The notes under the pieces: generated by a model | Database searches by the model: none | Seen by the model: only the letters and a program-made list of their open reading frames with translations | What the model was told of the DNA's origin: nothing | Origin: Molanna angustata | Lineage: Eukaryota; Arthropoda; Insecta; Trichoptera; Molannidae | Assembly: GCA_963576475.1 (NCBI GenBank) | Contig: OY754978.1 | Span: 6,026,629-6,090,628 of the forward strand | Direction: 5' to 3' | DNA length: 64,000 nt | Part shown: positions 51,026 through 62,566 of the stretch, one piece after another | How positions within the stretch are numbered: the stretch's first letter is position 1 | Layout of the letters: each line of letters begins with the position of its first letter | Translations under genes and position numbers: made by a program

Positions 51026-54000
51026 TTATAGATTGAAGCCATTAAGGCGAAGAAATTTTGTTATATGGAAATAAATATGCGGTGAATTCAATGATAGAAG
51101 ATGAGACATATTGATTGGGAGTGAGGTATTTAGTGTATAATACAAATCATGTTCGGTGTGGATTGGACATTCAAAGAACACATGGTCAAGGGTCTCTACA
51201 ACCTCTCCACAAGCACACGAAGGGCTATCCCTTACGTGTATCCTGTGGAGGTGGCTGTTAATAAGGCAGTGTCCTAGTCTAATGCGACATATGTTGGAGA
51301 CGTCTCGTTTGGCCATGCCTTTGTTATGGAACCATGGTTTAGACGGTATTGAAATTTGGATGGATTTATAGGAAGAACCTTTCAAGGTACTAGACCTTTC
51401 CCAGTCAATGGTCCATTTGGATATGAGTTCTTTTTTGAAGGATGCTAATATGTCTTGGCAGGGAATCATAAATAGAGAGGGTAAAATGCCAGTAACGGAG
51501 GCTTGCTTCGCTGCTTCGTCAGCGATCTCATTTCCCACTATTCCCTGATGAGCCGGGATCCACGCAAGAAGCACTTCTTTATTCAATTTATGAAGGTTTA
51601 ATAGAGCGGATTTAATGTTGCATAGTAAGGTGCTGTCGGCCAATTTGGCTAAATTGGAAGACAAGGCCTTTAGAGCACTTAAAGAATCCGAAAATATTAT
51701 AAACTGCGAAGAATCCAAAGTATTGCAAATCTTTAGGGCTTCATTAATAGCCGTACATTCAGCTGTGAATATTGAACATTCCTTGGGTAGTTTAACGAGT
51801 GATTGTATTTTTTTAGATGGTATGTGAATTGCGGCCCCGCATTCATTGTCTGCGCCCCGCTTAGACCCATCCGTGTATATTTGTAGATGGGAGGGCCAGT
51901 TAGACATAACGATACTGTTGAACTTATTATTCATGGCTTGAGCACTGACTGTTGAATTTTTATGTAGGTCGATATTTAAAATAATGTTTGGGATCAATGT
52001 TATTGCCTCAAATGGAATTTCGTAATATGGAAGCATAGACTGAGCACGGTTAGAGACAATTTTGAGGGAGAGTTTTTGATAGCTTTGGCACAATGGGGGA
52101 GTACATTTTTTGAACCAATACCGGTGACTTTGACATAGAGATGAGAGCATCGAGATTCTAGGGAGGAGCGGATGTGAGTTGTAGTTTATTCGTTTGAGCA
52201 TGAATTTATCGGCCAAATATTGGCGTCTTAGTTTGAGAGGTGGTTCTACGCATTCCACCTGCAGTGCATTTATTGGTGAGGAGCGCATTGCGCCAATTAT
52301 TAAGCGAAGGCATTTAGATTGTATTCTGTCTAATTTGGATTTCAGATATTCCGGTATCGGTTCCATCAGGAAGCTACCATAGTCCAGATGACTACGGACA
52401 ATGGCATTATATAGTAGTTTCATGGTTGTAGGATGTGAGCCCCACCAAACTCTAGAAACTGCTCTCAGAGGGTTTATATTTTTTTCACATTTGGTAATTA
52501 TGTGGGAAATATGAGAAGTCCATGATAACTTCCTATCCAAGGTCATCCCCAAAAATTTGACTTCTTCAACACTAGGAATAGTGGTTTCACCAATCTTAAC
52601 TGATATATTTGCCGTATTGTGTTTCCTCGAGAAGGCGATTATTTGACATTTTTGGGGCGAAACTTCAAGTCCATTAGAATTAAGCCATTTAATGATTTTA
52701 GATAGGGCAGTTGATAATTTTCTCACTGCTGTTTCAATATTACTATGAGTAATATATAAAACGATATCATCAGCGAATTGGAGGAGTGAACAAAGACCCT
52801 GAACACATTCGAGTATATCATAGCAATATAGGTTAAATAAATGCGGACTCAAAACAGATCCCTGAGAGAGGCCAATCCATAGCGTTCGTTCATAGGTGTC
52901 TGGAGGCTTATTAATGACTATCTTTCTTTCACAAAAAATATTAAAAATTAATTGAGCTAGTCGTTCTGGAATTCCTAAATTCAACAATTTTCTCCGTAAA
53001 ATTGGCAAAAGGACATTATCATAAGCGGCTTTAATGTCCAGGAAAGCTGCGAGTGTGTATTTTTTATTAGTGAACCCAATTTGGATGTCTGATATCAAGA
53101 TACTTAAATTATCCATACAAGTCTTTCCCTTTCTAAATCCAAATTGTATATTAGGGAGAAGTAAATTACGTTCTGTTTGCCAGTCTAAACGTTTTTTAAT
53201 GATGTTTTCGAAAATTTTTAAAATGCAGGAAGAGAGAGCTATTGGTCTATAAGACGTTTGAATTTTGGGGTCTTTTCCAGGTTTTAAGATTGGAATTACC
53301 AACTGGGTTTTCCAATCTATGGGAACCATACCTGTTTGAAGGCATTCATTAAATTTATTCAGTATGTGTTCCAGAAAGCAAGTAGGCAGATGTTGGAAAA
53401 ACGTATATGGTATTTGATCAAAACCAGGAGCAGAGTTGTTTAAGTTTTTGAGCACAATGGATAATTCCTCGATCTTAAAAGGTGAATCTAACCAAGATAT
53501 TGAAGAGCGGTGACTTATGTTTTGATTTATGTATAATTCCGTTATATTAGGAGAGTAAGAGGGAGCCAGTCTGTTAATGAAGGATTCTAATATGTCTGGA
53601 CTAATCTGATGATTCCGATTCTGGACATATGATGAGCGAAATCGTCGAATCATATTCCAAACCAGAGACAAGGGAGAGTCTGGGGAGAGGGATGAGCAAA
53701 AATTTCGCCATCCTTGCCTTTTTTTCTTACGTAGAAATTTTTTAGTTTTAGCCTGACTTTCCTTTGCAAGTATATAATTTTCAAGAGTCATGTTTTTCCT
53801 ATACTTTTTTATGGCTTTTTTCCTGTTGTTGACCATATCAGAACATTCTCCGTCCCACCATGGCGTACATGGCAGAGGGCTAAAGTTGGATTTTTTTGGA
53901 ATAGATAAGTCAGCGGCCTTATAAATAATTGATAAAAGATCAGAGTATTCAATGTGTACGTTAGAACTGTCCAAACTTGTTGTTAATTTTTCTATATTAT

Positions 54001-54739
54001 CGTAGAAGAGGGGCCAATTTGCCCTTTTTGTATTGTAACCTTTACGATTTGTCGGGTGTTGGGGTTTAGATTTAGCAATGTGAGGATCTTCTAAGTGAAT
54101 AATTATTGGATAATGATCACTAGAGTAAGGGTCATTGGTTAAGGTCCATGAACAAGCTGCGGCTAAAGAACTCGAACATAGTGTCAGATCGACAGCACTT
54201 TTCTTTTGGGAGGGTGGGGTGAGGCGAGTAGGGGAGCCATCATTTAAAAAACAAATATTATTGATATCCATGAAATCTATTATATTGTGACCAGATTTAT
54301 TGGTAGCTTCACTTCCCCAGATAGGAGAATGGGCGTTAAAATCTCCCAAGATTATGGAGGGAGAGGGGAGCTGGCGAAGTAAATCCGTCCAGTCCTTTTC
54401 TATAAATAAAACAAATGGTGGAATATATACTGAAATAAAAGTTATGTTTTTAATTCGTGCTGCGACAATTTGAAAGTCTTGGGATTTGAGAGGGATAGAT
54501 AGTTTTTCGAAATTTAACTTATCTTTAATAAAAAGGGCAGTTCCAGCCCGACCGTCAGCTCTGTCATCTCTAAGACACTGGTAGCCGATTACCTTAAATA
54601 GGCAAGACGGCTTCAGCCAAGTTTCAGAGATGGCTGCAATATGTATTGAATTATTATTTAATAGTTCGGTAAGTTCTGCTTTATTGGAATAAACGCTCCT
54701 ACTATTCCATTGTAGAATTTTCAGAGTTTGTATGTCCAT
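51026..54739 (-). CDS. LINE ORF2: AP endonuclease, reverse transcriptase, RNase H
   Basis: 1237 aa from the ATG at 54739 (the frame is open 14 codons further up, to 54781, but MDIQTLKILQWNSR is the family-like start). In numbering from the 54781 start: endonuclease 20-230 with QWNSR (Asn25), SETW (Glu53), GDFNAHSPIW (Asp147, Asn149) and SSDHYPI (Asp222, His223). RT about 430-760 with APGFDQIPY, SYRPIALSS, FLDIKAAYD (Asp582), LSQGSVLSPHLFNLY and QFADD (Asp671, Asp672; FADD in place of the more common YADD). RNase H 965-1095 with YTDGSK (Asp971), TAEC (Glu1008), FSDS (Asp1032) and AWIPAHQG...EIADEAAK. The C-terminal CACG...H...C block at 1189-1205 resembles a zinc-binding tail. All catalytic residues checked are present. 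Translates from the same RNA as ORF1, overlapping its end by 38 nt. Confidence 0.95.
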   Translation of the reverse strand: MDIQTLKILQWNSRSVYSNKAELTELLNNNSIHIAAISETWLKPSCLFKVIGYQCLRDDRADGRAGTALFIKDKLNFEKLSIPLKSQDFQIVAARIKNITFISVYIPPFVLFIEKDWTDLLRQLPSPSIILGDFNAHSPIWGSEATNKSGHNIIDFMDINNICFLNDGSPTRLTPPSQKKSAVDLTLCSSSLAAACSWTLTNDPYSSDHYPIIIHLEDPHIAKSKPQHPTNRKGYNTKRANWPLFYDNIEKLTTSLDSSNVHIEYSDLLSIIYKAADLSIPKKSNFSPLPCTPWWDGECSDMVNNRKKAIKKYRKNMTLENYILAKESQAKTKKFLRKKKRQGWRNFCSSLSPDSPLSLVWNMIRRFRSSYVQNRNHQISPDILESFINRLAPSYSPNITELYINQNISHRSSISWLDSPFKIEELSIVLKNLNNSAPGFDQIPYTFFQHLPTCFLEHILNKFNECLQTGMVPIDWKTQLVIPILKPGKDPKIQTSYRPIALSSCILKIFENIIKKRLDWQTERNLLLPNIQFGFRKGKTCMDNLSILISDIQIGFTNKKYTLAAFLDIKAAYDNVLLPILRRKLLNLGIPERLAQLIFNIFCERKIVINKPPDTYERTLWIGLSQGSVLSPHLFNLYCYDILECVQGLCSLLQFADDIVLYITHSNIETAVRKLSTALSKIIKWLNSNGLEVSPQKCQIIAFSRKHNTANISVKIGETTIPSVEEVKFLGMTLDRKLSWTSHISHIITKCEKNINPLRAVSRVWWGSHPTTMKLLYNAIVRSHLDYGSFLMEPIPEYLKSKLDRIQSKCLRLIIGAMRSSPINALQVECVEPPLKLRRQYLADKFMLKRINYNSHPLLPRISMLSSLCQSHRYWFKKCTPPLCQSYQKLSLKIVSNRAQSMLPYYEIPFEAITLIPNIILNIDLHKNSTVSAQAMNNKFNSIVMSNWPSHLQIYTDGSKRGADNECGAAIHIPSKKIQSLVKLPKECSIFTAECTAINEALKICNTLDSSQFIIFSDSLSALKALSSNLAKLADSTLLCNIKSALLNLHKLNKEVLLAWIPAHQGIVGNEIADEAAKQASVTGILPSLFMIPCQDILASFKKELISKWTIDWERSSTLKGSSYKSIQISIPSKPWFHNKGMAKRDVSNICRIRLGHCLINSHLHRIHVRDSPSCACGEVVETLDHVFFECPIHTEHDLYYTLNTSLPINMSHLLSLNSPHIYFHITKFLRLNGFNL

Positions 54740-56141
54740 TATTGAAGAGAGAAGATTGCAATGTTGTGAGAATATCGGCAACGTTGTACGGTAGGCTATT
54801 ATTATTCGAAAGAATAGATATTAAAAGAGATATTAATGTCTGCAGAAATGCTGAATTGCTGTTGGATAACTCTACTGCAGAAGGAGGAGGTGAATGTTCA
54901 TTTTGGTTAATTGCATGACCATTAGACATTTGATTGACATAATTACCATTTGGATTGAATAGGAATGAGTTATGTATGTTCTTGTCATATGCTGGTGTCA
55001 TTGCTGGTCTAGGTTTGACTTGTTTGTATGTAATAATTCTACGAGAGTTGGAAGGATTCGCTGAATTAATCTGGTTTATTGTAGTTGTGTTAGCTGAGGT
55101 TGGTTTCACATTCAATGTTGTAGTTTCGGCAAAACTCTTTATTGCAGGGGGAAAACGTTTAGAGGCTTGGAAATATGATATATTTTCACTCGCCATCAGT
55201 TGCTTAATGTTTTTTTGTCTCGTCAGTTCTGGGCATATAAAGCTTGTAGCCTTATGACTACCTTTACAATTGACGCATGTTGGCTCTTCCGGGTTTGGAC
55301 ACTGATCAGCTTGATGGTTTTCACCACAGTGAAAGCATCGAGTGGAAGATTTACAAATGGCTCTTGAGTGCCCAAAACGGCAACAATTAAAACACTGAAT
55401 AGTGGGATAAGTGTATGCTTCTACTGGAAGGGAGTTAAAATAAAGGTAAACATAATCAGGCAATATTTGGCCTTCGAATGTGAGAACGACGGTTTGTGAC
55501 GGTTTCCACGTCACCGTGCCTTGAGAATTATCTTTGTAATTTAACCTTCGCGCCTTTATTATTTTAATAATTCGTCTAGCATTGTTCAAATTTAAGGATT
55601 CAACAATATCACTTTCAGAAAGATTAGCAGGAATGCCTCTTACCAACCCCATTCGCGTCACGTGATGCGTCGGAATAAACGCCTTAAATTTTTGATCAGA
55701 TAAAGTTGTAATATTCTGTATAAAATTATTTGCTTGTTCCCATTTGTTAAATTCAGAAGAAATTTTAAAGCGCCCTTCAGATTTTATTGTACCGTTAATA
55801 ATCCCAAAGTTTTTATTTTTACATGAAAACAAAAATTTGCCTACTTCTAAGGAGTTAATCGGTTTGCCACTTTCGCAATTTTGAATATATACTATGTATG
55901 GTGGGTTTGACATATTACAATATTGAATTGGGCTTGGTTCGGTTTGTATCGGGAGGCCTGGAGTTATTTCGAGTACAGAAGAAGGTTTCATTTTCGACGG
56001 TATATCAATTGGTTGATGACGCGGTTTTCGTTTACGGTTAGGTACAATAACTGAATCATGACTCGTGTCAGATTCACATTCGTCAGCAGTTGATAAAATT
56101 ATCGATCGAGGATCAGGAGGTTTAGTCTCGTCCACCTCCAT
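54702..56141 (-). CDS. LINE ORF1: Gag-like RNA-binding protein with three CCHC zinc knuckles
   Basis: 479 aa. The N-terminus is basic and Ser/Pro-rich (NRKRKPRHQP at 35-44). Residues 80-240 contain an RRM-like segment (VYIQNCESGKPINSLEVGKF, MGLVRGIPANLSESDIVESL). Three zinc knuckles follow: C250-x2-C-x4-H-x4-C263, C269-x2-C-x3-H-x4-C281 and C289-x2-C-x4-H-x5-C303. A low-complexity Asn/Ser-rich C-terminus ends NSENSTME. Expected to coat element RNA for target-primed reverse transcription. The ATG lies about 300 nt inside the element's 5' end. Related in layout to I-element ORF1. The stop TAG at 54702-54704 falls inside ORF2. Confidence 0.93.
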   Translation of the reverse strand: MEVDETKPPDPRSIILSTADECESDTSHDSVIVPNRKRKPRHQPIDIPSKMKPSSVLEITPGLPIQTEPSPIQYCNMSNPPYIVYIQNCESGKPINSLEVGKFLFSCKNKNFGIINGTIKSEGRFKISSEFNKWEQANNFIQNITTLSDQKFKAFIPTHHVTRMGLVRGIPANLSESDIVESLNLNNARRIIKIIKARRLNYKDNSQGTVTWKPSQTVVLTFEGQILPDYVYLYFNSLPVEAYTYPTIQCFNCCRFGHSRAICKSSTRCFHCGENHQADQCPNPEEPTCVNCKGSHKATSFICPELTRQKNIKQLMASENISYFQASKRFPPAIKSFAETTTLNVKPTSANTTTINQINSANPSNSRRIITYKQVKPRPAMTPAYDKNIHNSFLFNPNGNYVNQMSNGHAINQNEHSPPPSAVELSNSNSAFLQTLISLLISILSNNNSLPYNVADILTTLQSSLFNNGHTNSENSTME

Positions 56142-56457
56142 ATCCGCGATGCAGTATTTAAATCAAATAAAATAGATATTTAACAGTTAAATAAAAAATA
56201 CGAAACAAAAATTGTTAATGTCAAATAGACAAAAAGCAACAAAAACAATAGGTAAATATTAATACCAAATATGCTACATTGAAATAATCAAAACAATTTT
56301 TGTAAGAATAAAAATGAAATAATAAAACAAAAATGACAGCAATGGAATCTTATCTGTTCGCTGCGTAGTGTAGTAGGTACTTGTGGGTAGATCCGAAATA
56401 TGCACTAAACACAACCGCTCACTGGCAACGTCGCGACGAGACTCCATAAAACACCTC

Positions 56458-57925
56458 AATATAATAGAAAAAATAGTTACCCACATATTGATTTAACTTC
56501 ATAATGCTTTGATAGTATTGTTAACATAATAAGTTTACTCATTCTCTGTTTTGACTGTATTTTTATTTCTATTCCTAGTTATATATGTTAATACTGTTTT
56601 TCTTTCTAATTCTGTTGTATTATGGTTATCATCCACAAAAGCGCAGCGAACGCTTCGGATCAGACGGATTTTAGTATTGTATATAGGACTCAATGCTCGT
56701 GCATCGAATCGTCAGCAATAACAACGTCAAGACAGATAAAAATCCAATCTATCCACTGCCCTCTGTGGACGCTTAGCTTTCTAAATTGTATTTCTTTGTT
56801 AAGTTCATGTTATTGTTGTGATTATAATATCTTGTTCGGCCTTGCTTTACCCTCTGGGATTTATTTTTGTTATTTGGATAAAGATTTTACAGAATTTTGA
56901 GTGTGAAATGGATTGGAGTTTGGTCGTAGATGGTAGATGGGGAAGATTAAGTTTGTGTGTATTTTATTCTTTGTTTTGTGTATTATTATTTAATTCTTCA
57001 AAATATAAATTTTTATTATTGTAAAAATAACTATATAAATTTTATGTACGTAAATATTGCCCATCTTAAATCAGGAATTCCTAGTTAGATGACCATAGCA
57101 TAATACTATGATATATCTATAGAATAAATATAAAAAATAATTTATCCAATGATTCAATTGAATTTACATAAAAACAAATTTGAAAATTATCTAAAATATT
57201 GATGCTAAATGATTGGATTGCTAGACTGTCATAAAAAATATTTCCAATTATTTATTTTACGAAATGGTTATGCCTAAAATAAGGATATCACAAAAACCAA
57301 CTTTTATTAATTGTACAAGGAGACAACACCGCAGGCAATATGGCATCCAAGTAATTGATTAGTAGTTCTTTTTCGTGTGTCCTGTCCTGTGCGGTGCGGA
57401 GCAGGTCCTCCACATTCCCGACATCTGTACATTATGAAGGGATAAATTTGTTATGAAAATAAAATTAGTAAAGGAATTCATGAATCTGTGTTGTAATCGA
57501 TAGGTTGATATGAATGGTGCGTATATTATGAGCCCACAATATTATGGAACTGGCGATAGACGGTATTGACGATGTATAGACTACGTGTTAATCTTTCAAC
57601 ACACTTATTTTATACAATAACCTAGATGTGTGCGAGATTGTTGTGTCAAAAATATATTGACAAATTTGCATTAAGAAATGACTGATATATTATTATATTA
57701 TACTTATTACAAATATGTTACATATAATATTGTATATATTTATATTAATACTTAATAATATTTGAACTCCTACCTGTTAATATAATTTAAGGGATTGCTG
57801 AATATTTTATGGTATTAATAATTTTGTTGTAAATACTGCATAAATATGTTTCTGATTGTGACATGTTTCATGAGTGCTGCTCTCCATTTGACTTCTCATT
57901 GAATCTTCTTCTTGTCGTGTCGGTC
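56458..57925. other. Intergenic, no gene recognised
   Basis: AT-rich DNA flanking the LINE insertion. No repeat family or conserved frame identified; a slightly less AT-rich patch lies at 57320-57430. Confidence 0.5.
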
Positions 57926-57929
57926 AACA

Positions 57930-58185
57930 CATGAGACTAAATGCACATCCGGGCCTGAAAAGCCACAAACTCCTTTGTGTCGTCCTCTAGGTGGGCTTGT
58001 TCATTAAGAGTGTCCCAATCAAACTGGCCAGGAGCCATTGGACATGCTAGGAGGTGCTCGCTGTCCTGCGTTTGTCCACAGTCGCACATTGCGTCTTCAG
58101 CCATTCCCCATCTTTGGAGGTTTTTCCTTGTACGACCGACCGCAGTCCTAATCCTATTGAGGGTTACCCACATTGGCCATGGCAG
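57930..58185 (-). pseudogene. LINE RT C-terminal cysteine block
   Basis: MWVTLNRIRTAVGRTRKNLQ, RWGMAEDAMCDCGQTQDSEH, LLACPMAPGQFDWD. Intact over 78 codons; same block as 31540-32050. The upstream RT is missing. A 5'-truncated or isolated fragment. Confidence 0.8.
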
Positions 58186-58327
58186 ATAATATATATGTGA
58201 AGTGCATTATCATTGAGCTGATAAGTTTTCCATAGACAACACTACATTTCTCTATGAGTTTTTAATTTTATTATTTAAAGAATATTGGACTCGGTGCAAT
58301 ACAATACAGTGTTGACATCAGACATTT

Positions 58328-58575
58328 GGCTTGGCTGTCTGTCTGTCTGTCTGATATTAATAATTTGGCTTGGCTGTCTGTCTGTCTGAATTAATAATTT
58401 GGCTTGGCTGTCTGTCTGTCTGATATTAATAATTTGGCTTGGCTGTCTGTCTGTCTGATATTAATAATTTGGCTTGGCTGTCTGTCTGTCTGATATTAAT
58501 AATTTGGCTTGGCTGTCTGTCTGTCTGATATTAATAATTTGGCTTGGCTGTCTGTCTGTCTGATATTAATAATTT
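58328..58575. repeat. 35-bp tandem repeat, about 7 copies
   Basis: Unit GGCTTGGCTGTCTGTCTGTC plus TGATATTAATAATTT; starts at 58328, 58367, 58401, 58436, 58471, 58506 and 58541. The internal (TGTC)n length varies, giving 34-39 bp spacing. Confidence 0.95.
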
Positions 58576-58599
58576 TTGCAACCTATGTATGTAGTGGGG

Positions 58600-60105
58600 G
58601 ATTATTATATACCACCCACAACCCATTAGTTTTTTTAAAAAAATAATTATGTTCATTGGTTATGTTTAATAGTTTTTTTATCCTTTCACTCCCTTATGTC
58701 ATTCAATTCAAACTTCACAAATTCATCGCTCTTTTCTCTTTCTTTTATACCTTATCCTTCTCCCATATTTGTTTTGTGGTCGGTTCTCCTTATTTTTATC
58801 CTCCATGGCTCTCTATCTTGTACCGTTGTTTCATCTAGTTGTGTCTTTCTCAATTCCTCTTCCATAACATTCTAATGTAAGAAAGCACCAAGAAATATGT
58901 TGTGATCTGATTAACATATTGAAGTGGTTTATTGTAAAAGTAATCAAATGACTTCTATTGTATTTTTATTTTTGACTGACATGATGCTTTATTTTATAAG
59001 TTATTTGTTTTATATTATAAAAGATTTGTAAAATATGCTTTTCCGAAACTTTTTATTGTATTTCCCTAATCTTTGTAGATTTACAATATTTAACCCATGT
59101 TTTATGTATTTTAGTTACATGGGTATATTTTTTTTTATTATATATTTATTTCATTTATATTACGTATATTAAAAAAAACCCAATCAAAAAATAAAGAAAA
59201 AGATACACAGTAAAATAATATATTGCCCTTAACCAGAGTGAAAGCACTCATGTGTAATTGTTTGTTATTTTAATCTAATTTAAACAAAAATATTCAGTAA
59301 TGTTCTAAGAATACAGTAAAAAAATATGCACAGCTACCAAAATAAAAGTATTTATATTTTTGGATTGATAATGGAAGTCAATTGAAAGGCATAATTGGTA
59401 AACATTCTTAAACAACTTCGAACTTTTATTTTTATCCAATTTGAAAAAATCTGCAGGTGTAATAAATTTATTTATACAAACGTCATCTAGATTGTAAATT
59501 ACAATTGAAAACCAAATAATACAAGTATAACAAAAAACAAGTTTTTAAATTACATAGATAATAGAAATGTTGCAAATGTTGGTATGACTGTCAGTCAGTC
59601 AAATAAACTGAATAATGTTGCCATATCTCCAAATTAAGTTCCTTTAATATCATATTCAAAAATAAATCATAAGAGAAAACAATCATGTTTTATATGATAG
59701 AATGAAACAGGTCTTTAATAATTATTTTAAACAAAACACACTTCTTCTTTAACGATTTGTGCAGATTTATCAGAAGTTAATTACAAAATAATAAAAAAAA
59801 TTCCCTGTTTTGATGTATAACAACACCAAATGCAGTCATACCAACATAACCACATATAACTTTTAAGTGAAACCTACTCTAGTTCTAAAGTTTTTTCAAA
59901 TCTCTTTGATATAGAGCGGTGGGTAGGTGTGCATTATCCATTATTGATAAGTTATTTATTGTTACAGTGACAATGGAATACTCACACTTATGTAATCCGA
60001 GAGAAATTATAAAACATCACTGAATCAAAGCAAAGTTCTATAATTTTGAAATGTCTTTAGATTTGAAACTATTGGGTCGGTCGTTCTTGAATATAGTTTA
60101 TGATA
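58600..60105. other. Intergenic, no gene recognised
   Basis: AT-rich; polypyrimidine stretch at 58660-58860. No RT, TIR or tandem structure noted. Confidence 0.5.
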
Positions 60106-60109
60106 AATC

Positions 60110-60240
60110 TATTTTGTTTGATTAATGATTCGGCGGATATTTTGTGGTAGTTAGTATTAACCATATTTGAATTATATAACTAGCAATACACCACTATTTA
60201 AAATAGTGATATATAGCTAGTTATATAATTCAAATATGGA
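60110..60240. mobile_element. Palindromic MITE-like sequence
   Basis: CCATATTTGAATTATATAAC (60161) is perfectly inverted at GTTATATAATTCAAATATGG (ending about 60240); an inner pair CACTATTT/AAATAGTG closes the loop. The left flank (ATTCGGCGGATATTTTGTGG) is shared, inverted, with 35400-35480. Confidence 0.8.
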
Positions 60241-61615
60241 CGATTTTGTTCAATTTAAAAATACCTAGTATTATGATAAGGTTATATGAATATTTACGTC
60301 TACCAATATTTTAGTGTATAAAAAATCATGGAATTATTGTTAGTGTTTAAAGTTGCCATATATCTGTGCATGCAAAATATTAAAATAATATATATTGCAA
60401 CAACACCTTGGATTTATTATTTTTATTTTGGCAACCCACATAAAAAATATTGCTTTATGTCACTATAACGTACGAAGGCCATTTGACATTTGGACACATG
60501 AAGTTATTTGTGGGAGATCGAATGCTGTATTTCATTGTGTACAGCATGTTTACGCCCACTTAATGATGTATGGCTTTTGTCTCCCCACACTTAGCTGTCA
60601 ATAATTACGAAACTTTATGAGGACCCAAACATCAAAAGTGCCATCATACGTTGCCCCAATTATAGATGAAATATGTATATTTAACCTGTATATTTTTTTT
60701 ATAATACAGCTATCAGGATTTAAAAGAAATATATTTACAAGGAAACAGAAAATAGTCTCATTTTTGGCAGAATTAAATGTCATGTAGCATTATTTGTGGC
60801 AGAATTGAATCCAAATAAATTACAGTTTGAAGACTTGAATCCAAGGTTACTGACTGCATTGAATGTAAAGAGATTATACAAAAATGGCACTTTGAGATCA
60901 TTTTTACTTAATTTTAAAATATAGGTAGGTATGTATAGTTTTATACATAAGTCGAGTAGAGACTTTCTTTGTATATTTACACTTCTAGTCTAATTTTTCA
61001 TTGTTATATCACATTGTGTTATGAACTAAGAAAATAATATCATAGAGTTATACAAAAAATAATGTCTGATTTTAAAGCTTCTTCTATATTTAAAGTAAAC
61101 ATCTTTTTGGTTGCCATTATGTCCTTTTCCGATTCGTTTCAGAGTACGAAAATGTCTGTAACCAACGGGCGACCGTAGATAAAAGGATTTTATACGTAAT
61201 GAGTCCCGTATAAATGCAGTCAACTTTTTGACATTTCTCATATACTAAAATTCAGACAGATAAATTTAGGTGAATCAGAATAGGATATATTGTATTTGTT
61301 TTATGGTACTGCCTCCCTGAACAGCCAGGACAGACAGTTTAACTAGTATTCACATTTTTAATATATAATGCAACTGGTTCACACCAGTCGCAATTATAAC
61401 TACAAGTAAACCTAACCAACCTATTTATATCAAAGTTTTGTAGGTTAGGTTTAAAAAATCTATACATCCTAGAATATCCTAGCTGGTCAGAGAGGCAGTA
61501 CTAGACAACTAGTGTCGCCTCTAGTGGAAGAATTTGGTATTATCATTACATTATTGTGTAATTTTATCAGGTTTTTCTTGTGTTAAATTTATTTCGAATT
61601 GTATTAAAAATTTAA

Positions 61616-61998
61616 CGGTGCCACTATTTTTACGACCGGAATTGGTCTATCGGAAAGTGTCTATTTACACGACAAATTTTCTGACGTCGTCTATGTTTTT
61701 AGGTCATTTATAATCACAGAAAGCGCAGATAAATCAAGTTACAAAAATATTTACCTTTGTCATTTTTTCAATGGTCATAAATGCATCATGGAAACCAACT
61801 TGAAGAATTAATAAATAATATTGGCATCTTATTACATTTACTTAATTTTATAAATAATTTTTTCATCGATCTACTATTATAACAAAGTATAAACAAAGGT
61901 AAATATTTTTATAACTTGATTTATCTGCGTTTTCTATGGGCATGGAAAGAATGATAAGAATTTATCTATGGTTGAGTCGTAAAAATATCCCTAGCCAA
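61616..61998. mobile_element. Foldback MITE family F, copy 2
   Basis: Aligned over its length to 36425-36815 (GGTGCCACTATTTTTACGAC, TCTGACGTCGTCTATGTTTT, TTTGTCATTTTTTCAATGGT, AACAAAGGTAAATATTTTTA). Lacks the GCGGGAAAAGCG segment of copy 1. Confidence 0.85.
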
Positions 61999-61999
61999 A

Positions 62000-62540
62000 A
62001 TTTAAATACAATAACACATTTTTATTTTAATCAAAACATTAAAAATAATATTTCATGTATGGATAGTACAATAATTTGAAGAGGCGTTTTTTTTTTTCAA
62101 AATATTTTTTTAAATAGTTCATTCTGCAATCCCAAAAGAGATTCTAAACTAATTTTAAAATAATAATTTTGGCATCTTAAGTATAATTACCTATGTTTAT
62201 TTTGACATGTATGTAAATTTCCTTTTGAAATTTTCTTATTTCTGGTAAAACTATTTGTTGTGTTGTATATGGATTAACAATATTCAAGGTGGAATGTAGA
62301 GAGTTGGGGGGGGGGGGGGTTATGCCTCTAGAATGTGATATAAATATAAAATGTTTTAGTTTATTGTAATCATATTATTAAGGATTTAACTAATAACTCT
62401 ATGTTATTTTGTATAGCTATATATTTATTGTTTTATGTTTATTTATAAATAAAAACTCATATTTATCAATATTTTTTTTATTCTGACTTCTAATTCATAT
62501 TTACCTATCAAATATACATGTGTAAGATGAAAACAAATGT
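62000..62540. other. Intergenic, no gene recognised
   Basis: AT-rich, with a G-run (TTGGGGGGGGGGGGG) at about 62305. No coding or repeat family identified. Confidence 0.5.
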
Positions 62541-62566
62541 AATACTGTGAAAGAGGAGGACAAAAT

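Larger units (their letters stand above)
50908..56445 (-). mobile_element. Full-length non-LTR retrotransposon with perfect 12-bp target duplication
   Basis: ATAAAACACCTC stands at 50896-50907 and 56446-56457. Between them, on the - strand: a 5' end starting GGAGTCTCGTCGCGACG, a 5'UTR of about 300 nt, ORF1 (56141-54702), ORF2 (54739-51026), a 3'UTR of about 110 nt and a (GAA)n-type tail (CTTCTTCTTC... on the + strand). Both ORFs are free of stops. The RNase H domain and (GAA)n tail rather than poly(A) argue for the I group. Probably a young, possibly competent copy. Confidence 0.93.

Noticed and set aside
54955..55257. 100-codon + strand hydrophobic frame inside the LINE
   Set aside because: Antisense shadow of ORF1.
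58328..58575. Simple microsatellite (TGTC)n only
   Set aside because: The TGTC run is embedded in a 35-bp unit repeated about seven times, so minisatellite is the better description.
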